A DNA stretch of 64,000 nucleotides, taken from Melanopsichium pennsylvanicum (lineage: Eukaryota > Basidiomycota > Ustilaginomycetes > Ustilaginales). Below the pieces are notes generated by a model. It was not told the DNA's origin, ran no database searches, and saw only the letters and a program-made list of their open reading frames with translations. The translations under genes and the position numbers were made by a program. How positions within the stretch are numbered: the first letter of the stretch is position 1; the number at the start of each line of letters is the position of its first letter. Location of the stretch: NCBI GenBank assembly GCA_900208305.1, contig OAPG01000013.1:496001-560000 (forward strand), read 5' to 3'. Below are positions 10,225 through 21,068 of the stretch, in pieces.

Positions 10225-11139
10225 TTTTGATGGATCTGCTGTAATGATCTTGTTCTTTGATACCTTCAGTTTGGATAATGACGTGTGCTCGATCGATTCC
10301 GATATGCGTGTGTCTTTTCCAAGTGGGTTAGATGAAACTTACGATTGCGCTTGAATCGTTTTGCATGTATGCTGCCTTGACAGTATCTGTATCGAGCTGC
10401 CGACATGCATTGGCAGCCAAGCCTAGTTTGACTTTCTGGCACACCAGTTTTAAGAAACGTCACCTCAGGCTTTAATGGGTGAGGTTTTGCGTGTTGTTGT
10501 TCAGAATTTAAAGAGAGCGGGGGGGTGTCAAGTTGCACTTGGCCTGATACTGCATTTTAGAGTTGTCAAAGCGGGTTTGAACTGGTAGTCCGTGCTTGTA
10601 TTGATGCGTGTGCAAGCGTGTAGGAAAAAGGATAATCGTCAGACTTACGCCTTTGTGCGTCTGACCGCTAACGCTTTCCACTTTTGCAGAAGCGTGACCG
10701 AGACATTGCACAGATTTCGCATCACAACTCGCAAGGATAACGTGTCCTACCCCTCTTGTTCAGCTCATTCCCATGATCGTCATGCAAAGCCGAGCTTGGA
10801 ACTAGCATGTGATCCAAATCACTTCCGAGCTTACACTTCCCCGCCTTGCCCATTTTCACAAGCTCGGGCGTCCTCACTTGCTTCAGAAAGGCTTGGTCCA
10901 CTATCCGCATGAGAGCCTTCAAATTAAGCCTGCACCTTTCGACGCCAGATATATGCGAAGAGCAGATGCACTGGAGGCAGCCATGCATGCGAGCCTTCAG
11001 CGCCACCGCATGAATTCTCACTACGCGCAGCTACTCATTGAGCGCTAGGACCTGTACTACCCAAGCCCAAGTTGGTCTGAAAGTGGCATGAATGACGAGA
11101 TTGATTAATAGGACTATTGGTGAGCTACATATGAAAACA
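10225..11139. other. Convergent intergenic region
   Basis: 915 bp between the 3' ends of the epoxide-hydrolase fusion and the ribose-phosphate isomerase gene, so mostly 3' UTR. No coding frame is supported. A 7-bp inverted repeat (GTCAGAC ... GTCTGAC, about 10637-10665) could form a hairpin. Confidence 0.6.
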
Positions 11140-12229
11140 TCATGCTGTCGCGGCGGGTTTGGTGACGTCAAAGTTGACGCCCTCCTCAACCTTGCCATCT
11201 GCAGTCTTGATGGTGATGGTGCCATCTTGGTTGCCAAAGTAGGCAGATTTGCAAATATTGCAGAAGAGGCCGACCTCGAGCACACCTGTGAGCAATTTGA
11301 TGCGCTTCAAAAGATCCGAGGGGTCCTTCATCTGTGCTTCAGGGAAGGGAGCATCGATGCAGAAGTTGCCATTGTCGGTGACGACAGGACCAGCCTTGGC
11401 CTTGCCCATGCGAAGGACGGGCTTCTGAGCGCCCATTTTGTGAAGGTTCTGGAGGACCTTGGCGTAAGCGAAAGTGGCCACTTCGATAGGTACACCTTGC
11501 AACCATTTTGTGCCGAGCTGAGAACCGTTTTTGCGGTAGTCGGCGACGACGACGAATTCGTTGGCGGCTTCTGCGAGTACCTTTTCGCGAAGGTGGCATG
11601 CTCCACCTCCCTTGATACAGTTGAGTGCATTGTCGACCTCGTCGGCACCGTCGATGGTAACGTCGATGCTAGGGAAGCTGTCTACGTCTCCGAGACGAAG
11701 ACCAGCGTTGATGATGAGCTCTCGCGATTGGAAGCCGGTGGGAACGAACCAGCGCTTGGCGTTGACAGCGGGACCTTGCTGTGCGATTCGCTCCACGACG
11801 TAGGGAACCGTTGAACCTTTGTGTGATAGTCAGAGTGAGGAAAAGAGATGGTACGATGAGTACGCTGGCTGTTTGAAAGTATTGCACGGAGGCCGACTTA
11901 CCCGAACCAATGCCAATGATATCGTGTTGAGGTTTGACATGGTTATCGACAGCAGCATAGGCGGCAGCACGCTTGGCAGCCTCGACGCCATCCAAATGGG
12001 GGAGCTCGGCACTCTTGAAAGCGGATGAATTGTGATTGGCAGCGTGTGCTGCAGTGCCAGAGTTGATGGAAGACATGTTGCGCGGGCTAACTTGTGTAAC
12101 CGAAAAAGTAGGTTGCGAAGTTGCACAAGGGAAGGAAGCGAAGCGTGATAGTATCAAGGGACTCGAACGATGGAATGAAAGACGAACACTTGGGATGGCA
12201 GTAGAAGATAGAAGTGATAGGATTCGCAT
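11140..12229 (-). CDS. RKI1: Ribose-5-phosphate isomerase A
   Basis: Two exons, 12229-11902 and 11816-11140, with an 85-nt intron (11817-11901, GTAAGT...AAAG). Splicing joins GSG to STVPYVVERI and gives 334 residues. It interconverts ribose-5-phosphate and ribulose-5-phosphate in the non-oxidative pentose phosphate pathway. Visible motifs are the phosphate-binding GSGST, the catalytic DGADEVD and the KGGGACHLREK segment, all hallmarks of RpiA. The first ATG adds about 51 residues that are rich in Ser/Arg/Phe and poor in acid, resembling a mitochondrial presequence. The ATG at 12076 (MSSINSG) gives a normal-length cytosolic enzyme of 283 residues. Which start is used is open. The gene is divergent from RRP12, with 595 bp between them. 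Confidence 0.93.
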
Positions 12230-12824
12230 CGATCAGAAGCGATTAAAGAAGATGGTGAAACAACAAATCAAAGTGAAACACAGGATTGGAGTCACAAAGA
12301 GTTGGTGAGTTTCTGCTATCTGCAGACGGTAAAAGTGAAAGTTAAAAAGGATGCACCCAAAGCACGTTGACGTCGATCTATCAATTACTGTATTTGAGTG
12401 GGATTACGTAATTTTGACAAAGAAAGAAATGACACCGGCTAAGGGTCTGACCAAATTTTTCTTTTTTGAAGACGGGAATTCATGGCGAAAAGAAGAACAA
12501 AAGTCCAACACATACTAGACTGAAAGCCTCCAACTCTAACTTTGTCGACTACTATACTCTGTACTTTGTCTTCGGTGGTTGTCCTTCTCAAAACAGCTAT
12601 ATCCATCCTTTCGTCAATCGGATTGCACAACATTTGACCCTGTTTACTATTACATAGTCACAGACTGGCAAACATCCAAGCAAGCTTCTGCTCACCGAGA
12701 GCACTCCTACATCAGGCTCCTAACACCTTCTCGTCCCGAACGTGAATTTCTTCTCGTCTCTTGCCCTGGAACGTTTTGTTCATTCTTGGATACCCTATTT
12801 GATTCGTCTTTCGAGCCGCCAAAC
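12230..12824. other. Divergent promoter region RKI1 / RRP12
   Basis: 595 bp between two divergent starts. The RRP12 frame is open back to an upstream ATG at 12579, adding 82 residues. That part has leader-like composition, so I place the start at 12825. Confidence 0.55.
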
Positions 12825-15800
12825 ATGGCCTCGCTTGACATGGATGCTTCCGCAGCTGCCGCTAGCCTTGACAGCCTTCATAGCGCTCTCTCCAAAATTC
12901 GCCACCACACCAACTCGAAACTCGAGAATCAAAAGGGTCCAGCACAACTCCTTGTCGCCGTCGAAGCAACCCTTGGAGAGCAGGATGCCAACGCATCCAC
13001 ATTCGATTCAGGTGCTTCTGCTTCCAAGCATGCCTTGGTTCAGCGTGCACCGGCAGAGTACTTCCTTGCACTAGAGTCGATGCTTGAGCTTGCAACATCA
13101 CCTTCTTCGCCGCCTCAGCTTCTCAACAACGTCTTTTACCTGCTTTCTATCGTAGCACCGCACGTGTCTGCAGGAATCATTCGCGCAAAGCTCTCGTCCA
13201 TCGTCCCATCCGTTGGCAAGCTGCTCAGCACACCTCATCCCACCACTTTCAACGTCAACGACACCTCGGCTGCAGACAACTACGCTTCCGCCCTCAAGTC
13301 GGCTCTCGCCATCTTGCAAGCCATCTACACCGCTTTCGAGTCTGATGTCTCGACACTCGAAAAGGATGGTCCTCTCCGTCTCTGCTGGTCTGCCACCCTC
13401 AACCTGTGTGCCGACTCGCGTCCCAAGGTCCGCAGACGTGCGCAGCTGCTCATCACCTCGATCCTTCCCACAACTGCCACCGCGACCGTCAAGCCGTACC
13501 ACCCCTACCTCAAATTGACGTTCGACTGGATCATCTCTACCTTGGACCACGTCGCCGACGCTGGCTCTGTCTCGACAACCTCCAACAAGAACGGCAAGAA
13601 GAAGAAGAACAACAACAACAACAACAACAAGCAGGATCCCATGCATCCCAAATACGACAAAAAGTCAGGCATTGCCAAGCAGGCACAGGCAGCCGCTGCG
13701 CTTCGACAGAATCAGGGCGACACCGCCTCAGTTGGTATCTGGACCTGCGGCTTTGCCAAGCAGATGATCAACATTCTTCCCATCGCTCAGGTCGACCACC
13801 TCGTTGCCGCACTCCTTCGCTTGCCAGGCATTCAGAACCCCTTCTTAACTGTAGCTGCTTTCGATGTGTTTGAGGCCTTCCTCAAGACATGCCGACCCAG
13901 CGTCTCCTCTGGGATTACGCAGGCCGATGCGCTCCTTATCCAGTCCCACGTCTCCTCGACGCCCATCAGCATCGGACAAGACACGCTCTCCAGTCTCGTC
14001 GAGTCGCTCCGCTCGCCCGCCTTTGTTCCATCTACAGCAGACGTGCAGCTCCTTCCTGCCTACCTCCGAGCTCTCGAGCACGCCATGTCGGCTTACTCGC
14101 GTTTCGACAGCGGAAAGCCCGCCTGGCGTATGGCTCCTCAGGTCTGGGCGGATGTTCTGGCAATGTCCATGTCGGCCAAGTCGGATGCTTCGCGCACTGC
14201 TCCGGCCGTTCGCTCCGCCGGTCGTGACACTCTCATCGCATTGCTCAAATACTGCGTGCCTGACGCCGCCGTCAACGACTCTATCAAGGCTTCTTTCTCC
14301 AATAAAAAAAAGGCAGCCGTTGCACCTCTGCTCGACATGATCCAGTCGATCGAAGATGCGCTTGGAAAGGACTCGCTCCAGTACATGCATTCGCGCGCCG
14401 AGATTCTTTCCGTGCTCGCTTCGCTCATTGCCCGACTGCGATACCACTACGTGCCCAACACCCAGCCTACTCACCCTGCCGCTGCTTCCCTTACCATGCA
14501 CATCGTCCAAAGCATCGCAGAGCTTCGCCAAGAGCCCACCTTTGAGCACCGCGAGCACGCCGACACGGTGATCGGTGCCGCTGTCGAGGTTTGTGGACCC
14601 CGCCTGCTCCTCGACGCTATGCCACTGAATCTCTTCGGCGAGGCGGAAGGTCCTGGCCGTGCTTGGCTTCTCCCGCTCATCCGTACCAAAATCAACAATA
14701 CGGAGCTCAGCCACTTCACCGGCGATCTTGTTTCGCTTTCGGAAAAGATCTTCAACAAGCGTCAGGAGGCCGAGACGGACAGTCGTCCTGTGGAGGCCAA
14801 GATGTACGAGGCGCTCACCGAGCAGATCTGGGCACTCTTCCCCGCTTATTGCGCGATGCCCCGCGATCTGATCGCCGCATTCACCCGCCAATTCGCCGAG
14901 CTGTTGACCAACGTCCTCTACACGCAGCCCAACTTGCGCCCCTCCATTTGCCGAGGCCTCCAGGCTCTTGTCTACCGAAACGAAGCGCTTGTCTCGTCAG
15001 GCGCTCCCCGCGACTCGCTCAAGCACGCCTTTGGCCTCGACCAGGCCGACGGCGAGGCCAACATTGCTCACCTCTCGGCCATCGCCCCCAACCTGCTTGC
15101 CGTTCTCTTCAACGTATTTTCTCAGTCGCCTGGCGAGGGCCGTGGTTTCGTCTACGACACCATCGCCGCTTACCTTCGCGTTATGTCGCCCCAAGATATT
15201 CAGAACACGTACGTCAAAGTCAAGACCACACTCGAGCAGTCGCTCTCCACTCTTTCCACCAAGCAGAAGAAGAACCAGCAAAAGGAGTCGATCAAAACGC
15301 CCCCTCCCGTTCCGTACACTATGCTCGATCTTCTATCAGCTTTGATCCCCCATCTCGACAAGAGCGCCGAGGGTTCCGCAGCCGACCTCTTCTCGCTCAT
15401 CTGCCAGGATAATGTGCTGCGATCGCACGATTCGACCGTTCAAAAGAAGAGCTACCGTATCCTTAGCCGTCTGCTCGAGGGTGATGCCGGTAAGCAGATC
15501 CTGCTTGTCGGTGGCAAGGGCGCCAACCGTGTCACGGCTCTGCTTGACAAGCTCCGCGAGTCGACGGCCAGCGTTGCGCTCGGTGCCAAGCGTGACCGCG
15601 TGCTCCTGCTCGCCACTCTCGTCCCCAATATCCCTTCCGACGAGCTCCACCACTTGCCCACCATCATTCCTGAGGCCGTCCTGGCAACCAAGGAGGTCAA
15701 CGCGGTGACACGTCAGAACGCCTACGAGTTGCTCGTCCAGATGGGCTACAAGATGGAGCAGGGGGGCGTGATCAACCGCTCCCTTGTCGAGGGTCACAAC

Positions 15801-17282
15801 GCCGCTGGCGCTGAGCAAGAGGAGCAAGACGATAACGAGATGGCCGATGGCGGTGTGGTTTCTGCTTCCATCAGCGAGTATCTCACTATGGTCGCTGCTG
15901 GTCTGGCCGGCACTACGCCCCACATGATCAGCGCGACAATCACCGCACTCTCACGACTCGTGTACGAATTCAAGGAGAATCTGGAGCAGCCTGTGCTCGA
16001 TGAGCTGCTTTCCACGATCGAAGTCTACCTGCAATCTGCCAACCGCGAGATCGTCAAGTCTGCCATCGGCTTTGTCAAGGTGGCCATCGTTGACTTCAAC
16101 ACGGCGCTGATCGATTCGCACCTGCCCAAGCTCATTCCTGCTCTTCTTGGCTGGTCCACCGAGCACAAGCAGCACTTCAAAGTCAAAGTTCGTCACATTT
16201 TCGAGCGTCTGCTCCGTCGTTTTGGATTCGAACGCATCTACCAGCTTACAGACGAAGACAATCGCAAGTTGATCAACAACATTCGCAAGCGCAAGGAGAG
16301 GGCCAAGCGCAAGAGGGCCGATGCCGCTGCTGAGCGAGACGCAGGTGTGCTCGGTGAGGACGACGACGAGCCTGGTCTTGCTCCTCGAATCCTCAAGACG
16401 AAGGGTGGAAACGATGCTTTCGAGGAGGTCGTTTACGGGTCCGAGTCGGACATTTCCGACTCTGACGAAGACGGTGACGGCGATGCGGAGGTAGACGCCC
16501 GTGGAGGCGGTACGGCTGCTGCGCTTGCTCGCAACCGTGACCGCAAGAACGGTCGTGGCAAGGATGATGAGGAGAAGGGTGGTCGTCGTCGTCGCGCCAA
16601 GCAGCAAGATGAGGCCTACATCGAAATGGACGATGACGATGATGTGCCTATGGACTTGTTGGATCGTAGCGCGACCACACGTATCTCGCTTACCAACCCC
16701 AACGCCAAGAACGCCGCCAACGGCCGCAACAAGAAGCGCCAGCCGGGACAAGAGGCATCCAAGTTTGCGCTCGACGAAGCGACCGGTCGCATGCTCATCG
16801 ATGATGACGAGGACCACTCCTCCAAGGCCAACGCTGCTTCGAAGCGTGTCTCGTTCGCTGAGGGGGCTGATTCTGAGGCTATCGATGTGGAAGGCGCGGG
16901 TACAGCCTACATGAACCAGGCTCGGGGAGTGGACGGTATGGCTCAAGTGCGTGGTGGTGCTGTGAAATTTAATAAGAACAACAAGCGCACGCGCGAGGCT
17001 GAGCGCGAGATGGAGCTCGAGCAGATGGCGATTGAGGAGGCGCAGGATAAGGCTCGACAGGTGCAGGGCGGTAGGGCTCAGCAAGGCAAGGAAAAGAAGA
17101 GAAGGGTCAAGCAGACCATCGGTCAAGAGTTTCGAGCGAAGCGCGGTGGCGGAGATGTGATCAGGAATGGCAAGAGTCCTTACGCTTACGTGCCGCTGAG
17201 TGAGGTGGCTGGTAAGAAGGCGGGTAAAAACGATTCTGTCTCGTATACAGGCAAGGGTGACAAGAGTGGAAAGCGTCGTTGA
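12825..17282 (+). CDS. RRP12: Rrp12-like ribosome biogenesis/export factor
   Basis: 1,485 residues from the ATG at 12825. Rrp12 is a nucleolar and nuclear HEAT-repeat protein needed for maturation and export of 40S and 60S pre-ribosomes. The N-terminal part is an all-helical, HEAT-like solenoid (NUC173-type region in the first half). A low-complexity Lys/Asn stretch at about residues 258-270, encoded by an AAC/AAG-rich run near 13590-13630, interrupts it. The C-terminal third changes to basic and acidic low complexity: NIRKRKERAKRKR, several Asp/Glu clusters, then EKKRRVKQTIGQEFRAKRGG and the terminal KSPYAYVPL motif typical of Rrp12. Yeast Rrp12 is about 1,230 residues; the extra length is mostly the acidic/basic tail. 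An in-frame upstream ATG at 12579 is a less likely start. Confidence 0.92.
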   Translation: MASLDMDASAAAASLDSLHSALSKIRHHTNSKLENQKGPAQLLVAVEATLGEQDANASTFDSGASASKHALVQRAPAEYFLALESMLELATSPSSPPQLLNNVFYLLSIVAPHVSAGIIRAKLSSIVPSVGKLLSTPHPTTFNVNDTSAADNYASALKSALAILQAIYTAFESDVSTLEKDGPLRLCWSATLNLCADSRPKVRRRAQLLITSILPTTATATVKPYHPYLKLTFDWIISTLDHVADAGSVSTTSNKNGKKKKNNNNNNNKQDPMHPKYDKKSGIAKQAQAAAALRQNQGDTASVGIWTCGFAKQMINILPIAQVDHLVAALLRLPGIQNPFLTVAAFDVFEAFLKTCRPSVSSGITQADALLIQSHVSSTPISIGQDTLSSLVESLRSPAFVPSTADVQLLPAYLRALEHAMSAYSRFDSGKPAWRMAPQVWADVLAMSMSAKSDASRTAPAVRSAGRDTLIALLKYCVPDAAVNDSIKASFSNKKKAAVAPLLDMIQSIEDALGKDSLQYMHSRAEILSVLASLIARLRYHYVPNTQPTHPAAASLTMHIVQSIAELRQEPTFEHREHADTVIGAAVEVCGPRLLLDAMPLNLFGEAEGPGRAWLLPLIRTKINNTELSHFTGDLVSLSEKIFNKRQEAETDSRPVEAKMYEALTEQIWALFPAYCAMPRDLIAAFTRQFAELLTNVLYTQPNLRPSICRGLQALVYRNEALVSSGAPRDSLKHAFGLDQADGEANIAHLSAIAPNLLAVLFNVFSQSPGEGRGFVYDTIAAYLRVMSPQDIQNTYVKVKTTLEQSLSTLSTKQKKNQQKESIKTPPPVPYTMLDLLSALIPHLDKSAEGSAADLFSLICQDNVLRSHDSTVQKKSYRILSRLLEGDAGKQILLVGGKGANRVTALLDKLRESTASVALGAKRDRVLLLATLVPNIPSDELHHLPTIIPEAVLATKEVNAVTRQNAYELLVQMGYKMEQGGVINRSLVEGHNAAGAEQEEQDDNEMADGGVVSASISEYLTMVAAGLAGTTPHMISATITALSRLVYEFKENLEQPVLDELLSTIEVYLQSANREIVKSAIGFVKVAIVDFNTALIDSHLPKLIPALLGWSTEHKQHFKVKVRHIFERLLRRFGFERIYQLTDEDNRKLINNIRKRKERAKRKRADAAAERDAGVLGEDDDEPGLAPRILKTKGGNDAFEEVVYGSESDISDSDEDGDGDAEVDARGGGTAAALARNRDRKNGRGKDDEEKGGRRRRAKQQDEAYIEMDDDDDVPMDLLDRSATTRISLTNPNAKNAANGRNKKRQPGQEASKFALDEATGRMLIDDDEDHSSKANAASKRVSFAEGADSEAIDVEGAGTAYMNQARGVDGMAQVRGGAVKFNKNNKRTREAEREMELEQMAIEEAQDKARQVQGGRAQQGKEKKRRVKQTIGQEFRAKRGGGDVIRNGKSPYAYVPLSEVAGKKAGKNDSVSYTGKGDKSGKRR

Positions 17283-17387
17283 TCGGCCTGTTTCCGAATG
17301 GTTAGCCCACGTCTCATTTGTTTATATAGTTACATCCAGTTGTCATTGAAAACGTTTCGTGCACGCAAGTATCGGAATCATTCAATT

Positions 17388-18653
17388 TCAGGTTGGTGAT
17401 GGGCCTGATGATGGTTGATGAGACGGTGTTCGTGGATTTTGCCCTGTTCTTGACACGCGCATTTGACTTCGCTGCAACATGGCTTGAAGTGGATTCAGCT
17501 TGATGGCAGCTGGTTGGTTCGGCTGAGCGTTGGCAATTTGCTCCTGATTCGGCTTTGTCTGTTCGGCCTGGCGCATTTTTTGGTCGAGCTCGGCGAGTTG
17601 ATCAAAGTGAATCCAGAAACTTTTGCCATAATTGATGACCAACTCTTGTGCCTTTCGAATTGGTTTTATCGAGAACAAACCCATCTGAAATCTTTCCTCT
17701 CCATCTTCCGAATGTTGGATAAAGGACCTGAACTCGACGTTAGGTCGTTGAGCGATGCCACGGTAATCGTTGACAAAGCGTGATTCATTACCCCAGTACC
17801 GACTATCCAGATACAACGCTGTTGGATCCTGATCTCCCTTTGCGTCGCTGTGTTTTGTCGTATCTAACGAGATTGATTCCAGTCTTTCTGTTGCCGCATC
17901 ATCATCATCATCATGGCGTTGGTGTGAACATGTAAACTTCACAGCAAGCATCCTTGGATCGTGACAAAGACTCAAATCGTACATGGAGTGGAAATCCGCA
18001 TCCGTTTTGGTGTGTAACACCCCAAGATATGGTCTGATGAAGGTGTTGTGCGGAATATCGTCACGTGCAAAGAGCCCGAACGAGCCTGCTGCGGGGTGGC
18101 ATTTGAGCTTGCGACTGGTGGAATGGTAGCATTCCGAGTCCCAAGGCGTGCGCTCATCAATGGGCCAGATGACAAGGGAAACTTGTTGCTGAATGGATAT
18201 GGTGTAGAGGTGAGAAGGCTCTCCATTTCTATGTGTGGCTCTTGGAAGGTGGGAAGGTGTGCTCAGTTTGTACGGCGGTTCAACATGATCATCAGGTACA
18301 GGTACAGGTACAGGTGCAGGTGCAGGTGCAGGTGTAGGTGCAGGTGAAGAGGGCGAGGGTTGGAGGATGTAGCGCTGTGCGATGGAGTTGGGTACGGAAG
18401 GTGCAATGAGGTTTTGAGTGATGTACACCACATCTGCGGGCCAGTTTGAGGGGATGTTGAGGGTCGCATGAGGTAGAGTGCGTTTGGAGCTGGCGTTGGT
18501 AGTTTCAGTTGATGATGTACACCACTTGAGTGCGTGGGCGTTCAAAGACGAGTTCGGACATGGAGCTGGTTTATGGGTAGACTTGATAGCAGTGTTATGA
18601 GCAGTGTTAACTCCTTGAATCTGATCTGTCCGCACGCTTGTTGCACTCGACAT
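17388..18653 (-). CDS. SET-domain protein (putative protein lysine methyltransferase)
   Basis: 421 residues, one exon. A SET domain spans about residues 187-347: GSFGLFARDDI at its start, then RFVNDYRG (Asn295, the RFxNH-like S-adenosylmethionine site with Asp replacing His) and ELVINYGKSFW (Tyr342). SET proteins transfer methyl groups from S-adenosylmethionine to lysine. The first 180 residues are low in complexity and include a Pro-Ala/Pro-Val repeat at about 105-120, encoded by a hexanucleotide array. An Asp run at 248-252 interrupts the SET domain. No pre-SET or post-SET cysteines are visible. The target is unknown, and the set of family members it belongs to cannot be fixed from motifs alone. 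The 3' end faces RRP12 with only 105 bp between. Confidence 0.8.
   Translation of the reverse strand: MSSATSVRTDQIQGVNTAHNTAIKSTHKPAPCPNSSLNAHALKWCTSSTETTNASSKRTLPHATLNIPSNWPADVVYITQNLIAPSVPNSIAQRYILQPSPSSPAPTPAPAPAPVPVPVPDDHVEPPYKLSTPSHLPRATHRNGEPSHLYTISIQQQVSLVIWPIDERTPWDSECYHSTSRKLKCHPAAGSFGLFARDDIPHNTFIRPYLGVLHTKTDADFHSMYDLSLCHDPRMLAVKFTCSHQRHDDDDDAATERLESISLDTTKHSDAKGDQDPTALYLDSRYWGNESRFVNDYRGIAQRPNVEFRSFIQHSEDGEERFQMGLFSIKPIRKAQELVINYGKSFWIHFDQLAELDQKMRQAEQTKPNQEQIANAQPNQPAAIKLNPLQAMLQRSQMRVSRTGQNPRTPSHQPSSGPSPT
18293..18346. repeat. Hexanucleotide array (CAGGTA/CAGGTG)x9
   Basis: Nine 6-bp units: three CAGGTA, then CAGGTG with one TAGGTG. Read on the minus strand inside the SET-domain gene, they encode alternating Pro-Ala and Pro-Val. 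The length is a multiple of three, so unit gain or loss keeps the frame. Confidence 0.92.
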
Positions 18654-19181
18654 TGTGTGTTCCAGTCTTGACCATGATGGGAAGCAAGATGGTGAGCAAA
18701 TCGTTGAATAGACATGGACACAAACAACCGTTTCTTCTTGACGCCCGCATTTGGACCCTGATGATTATTCATCAAGCTTTTTTGACTTGCATAAATAATG
18801 TGAGAAACAAAGAGCTAACACGTTTTGCCCCATTAGTTTGTTGTGCCTTTAGGAAGAAATGGGCATCGAGTCACGCGCCAAAAAGACTTACATTTTTATT
18901 TTCTTAAAATTAATTAAAATTCACATGACAGGCTGACTACTGCGTTCACGTGATTTACAGTAATTTAGCTCTTACAGTCTATGGACTTGTTTTATGTGTC
19001 ACAAGTCTCTTACTTCACTTTAACCTTCTTCTTGAACTCCCACCATCTTTTCTTCATCGCATTCTTGAACGCATCGCACCATTCATCAAATCAAACTGCT
19101 CCTATCACGAATCAATCCTCTACATAACCTCTATAAAAACTCGATTGATCGGCACAGCCACCCAACGCTTCATTCTTCACC
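18654..19181. promoter_or_regulatory. Divergent promoter region, SET gene / LEU4
   Basis: 528 bp between divergent starts. The centre is AT-rich (about 18893-18920). One CACGTG lies at 18947-18952, 230 bp before the LEU4-type start. A CT-rich leader precedes 19182. No Gcn4 (TGACTC) or Leu3 (CCGG-N4-CCGG) site is obvious. Confidence 0.4.
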
Positions 19182-21068
19182 ATGGCGCCCATGATCCCCG
19201 GCGACAAATACAAACCCTACGAACCCATCCACCTTCCCAACCGATCATGGCCTACAAAAATTCAAAAGAAATCTCCCATTTGGACCTCGGTCGATCTTCG
19301 CGATGGTAATCAAGCCCTCATCAACCCAATGTCGGGTGAACAAAAGCTTAAATTCTATCAAAAGCTCGTCCAGGTCGGCTTTAAGGAGATCGAAGTTGCT
19401 TTTCCTTCCGCCTCCGACACCGACTTTGGCTTCGTCCGTCATATCATCGAGAACGACATGATCCCCGACGATGTATACATCCAAGTTCTCACCCCAGCTC
19501 GTGAAGAGCTCATTCGTCGAACTTTCGAGTCCATCAAGGGTGCAAAAAACGTCATCCTTCACATGTACAACGCCTCTTCCCCCCTTTTCAGAAATGTGGT
19601 CTTCAACAACTCTCAACAAGCCACCATCGACCTCGCAGTGCGTCACACAAAGATCGTCGCGCAGCTCGTAGATCACTATTCGAAACCCGAGAACGGAGGT
19701 ACCAACTTCAAGTACGAGTACTCGCCCGAGACTTTCACCCAAACCGAGATGGACTTTGCCGTCAAAATCTGCGAACAAGTTCGCAACGCTTGGGGAAAGG
19801 CGTCCCATGAAAACCCCATCATCTTCAATCTCCCCGCAACAGTCGAGGTCGGTCCTCCCAATCATTACGCTGATCAGATCGAGTACTTTTGCAACAACAT
19901 CACCGACCGTGCCTCCGTCATTGTCTCGCTTCACCCTCACAACGACAGAGGATGCGCCGTCGCTGCTACCGAGCTTGGCATGCTCGCTGGAGGTGATCGT
20001 GTAGAAGGCTGTCTTTTCGGCAACGGCGAGCGTACTGGCAACGTCGATATTGTCACTCTTGCACTCAACATGTTTTCTCAAGGCGTCCAACCCGGCGAGC
20101 TTGACCTCTCCGACATTCAATCCGTCGTCGATGTCGTCAGCGGCTGCAACGATATCCCAGTCCACCCTCGTCACCCCTACGCCGGTGACCTTGTCTTCAC
20201 CGCCTTCTCCGGTTCCCATCAGGACGCCATCAAGAAGGGTTTCGCCGCACAAGCAAAGCGCATCGAGCAGGGCGACAACACGTGGGAAATTCCCTACCTT
20301 CCCATCGATCCCGTCGACCTCGGTTGCACATACGAGGCCGTCATCCGTGTCAATTCGCAATCCGGAAAGGGCGGTGTTGCCTACCTCGTTGCGCAGAGCC
20401 TTGGCCTCGATCTTCCAAGGAGGATGCAGGTCGCCTTCTACCAAGTCATCCAAGAGGTCGCCGACAGGACTGGAAAGGAGATGACCACCGAGGACATCAC
20501 CTCGATCTTCACCCAGACTTACCACCTTGCTTCGCTCGAAGCTGGTCGAAATGAGGGACGATTCGCTCTGCGCGGCTACAGCCTCGGCGACGACATGTCC
20601 AGCAGCATCACCAGCGAAGATGAGCACGGATCTGGTCTTCAAACCCCGCGCCACCGTCGCTTCACCGGAAAGGTTCTGCACCAAGGCAAGCCACACGATC
20701 TCACAGGAACTGGCAACGGCGCTCTCTCGGCTTTCCTCGACGCGATCGAGTCCACATTCGGCATCAAGGCAGAGATCAGAGAGTACAGCGAACACGCCAT
20801 CACCAAAGTCTCGTCTATTCAAACTGCCACCGCCGGCTCCAAAGGTAGCGGAAGCAAAGCTCAGGCAGCATCCTACGTTGAGCTCATCGACCCCGTCCAG
20901 AAGGAGCAGCTTGGCGAGAAGAAGGCAGAAGGCTTCTGGGGTGTCGGTATCGATGTCGACATCACCACCGCCTCGCTCAAGGCAGTCCTCAGCGCTCTCA
21001 GCAACATCACCAAGCCCGAGGCCGTCATCGCTCAGGCCGTCGATGTCGCCGCCAACAGCAAGCACTAG
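19182..21068 (+). CDS. LEU4: 2-isopropylmalate synthase
   Basis: 628 residues, one exon. It condenses acetyl-CoA with 2-oxoisovalerate, the first committed step of leucine synthesis. The catalytic TIM barrel (about 30-400) starts with [12 protein letters not shown] (metal-binding Asp and the Arg of the DRDG-type motif). It holds the metal-binding SLHPHNDRG (His251 and His253) and [11 protein letters not shown]. About 480-620 is the C-terminal LeuA regulatory/dimer domain that binds leucine in feedback control. The length fits fungal Leu4/Leu9 and the long LeuA2-type barrel. A strong mitochondrial presequence is not evident: the N-terminus begins [15 protein letters not shown]. It is divergent from the SET gene. 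Confidence 0.94.
   Translation: MAPMIPGDKYKPYEPIHLPNRSWPTKIQKKSPIWTSVDLRDGNQALINPMSGEQKLKFYQKLVQVGFKEIEVAFPSASDTDFGFVRHIIENDMIPDDVYIQVLTPAREELIRRTFESIKGAKNVILHMYNASSPLFRNVVFNNSQQATIDLAVRHTKIVAQLVDHYSKPENGGTNFKYEYSPETFTQTEMDFAVKICEQVRNAWGKASHENPIIFNLPATVEVGPPNHYADQIEYFCNNITDRASVIVSLHPHNDRGCAVAATELGMLAGGDRVEGCLFGNGERTGNVDIVTLALNMFSQGVQPGELDLSDIQSVVDVVSGCNDIPVHPRHPYAGDLVFTAFSGSHQDAIKKGFAAQAKRIEQGDNTWEIPYLPIDPVDLGCTYEAVIRVNSQSGKGGVAYLVAQSLGLDLPRRMQVAFYQVIQEVADRTGKEMTTEDITSIFTQTYHLASLEAGRNEGRFALRGYSLGDDMSSSITSEDEHGSGLQTPRHRRFTGKVLHQGKPHDLTGTGNGALSAFLDAIESTFGIKAEIREYSEHAITKVSSIQTATAGSKGSGSKAQAASYVELIDPVQKEQLGEKKAEGFWGVGIDVDITTASLKAVLSALSNITKPEAVIAQAVDVAANSKH

Noticed and set aside
12579..12824. 82-codon upstream extension of RRP12
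   Set aside because: Composition fits an untranslated leader; Rrp12 similarity begins after the ATG at 12825.
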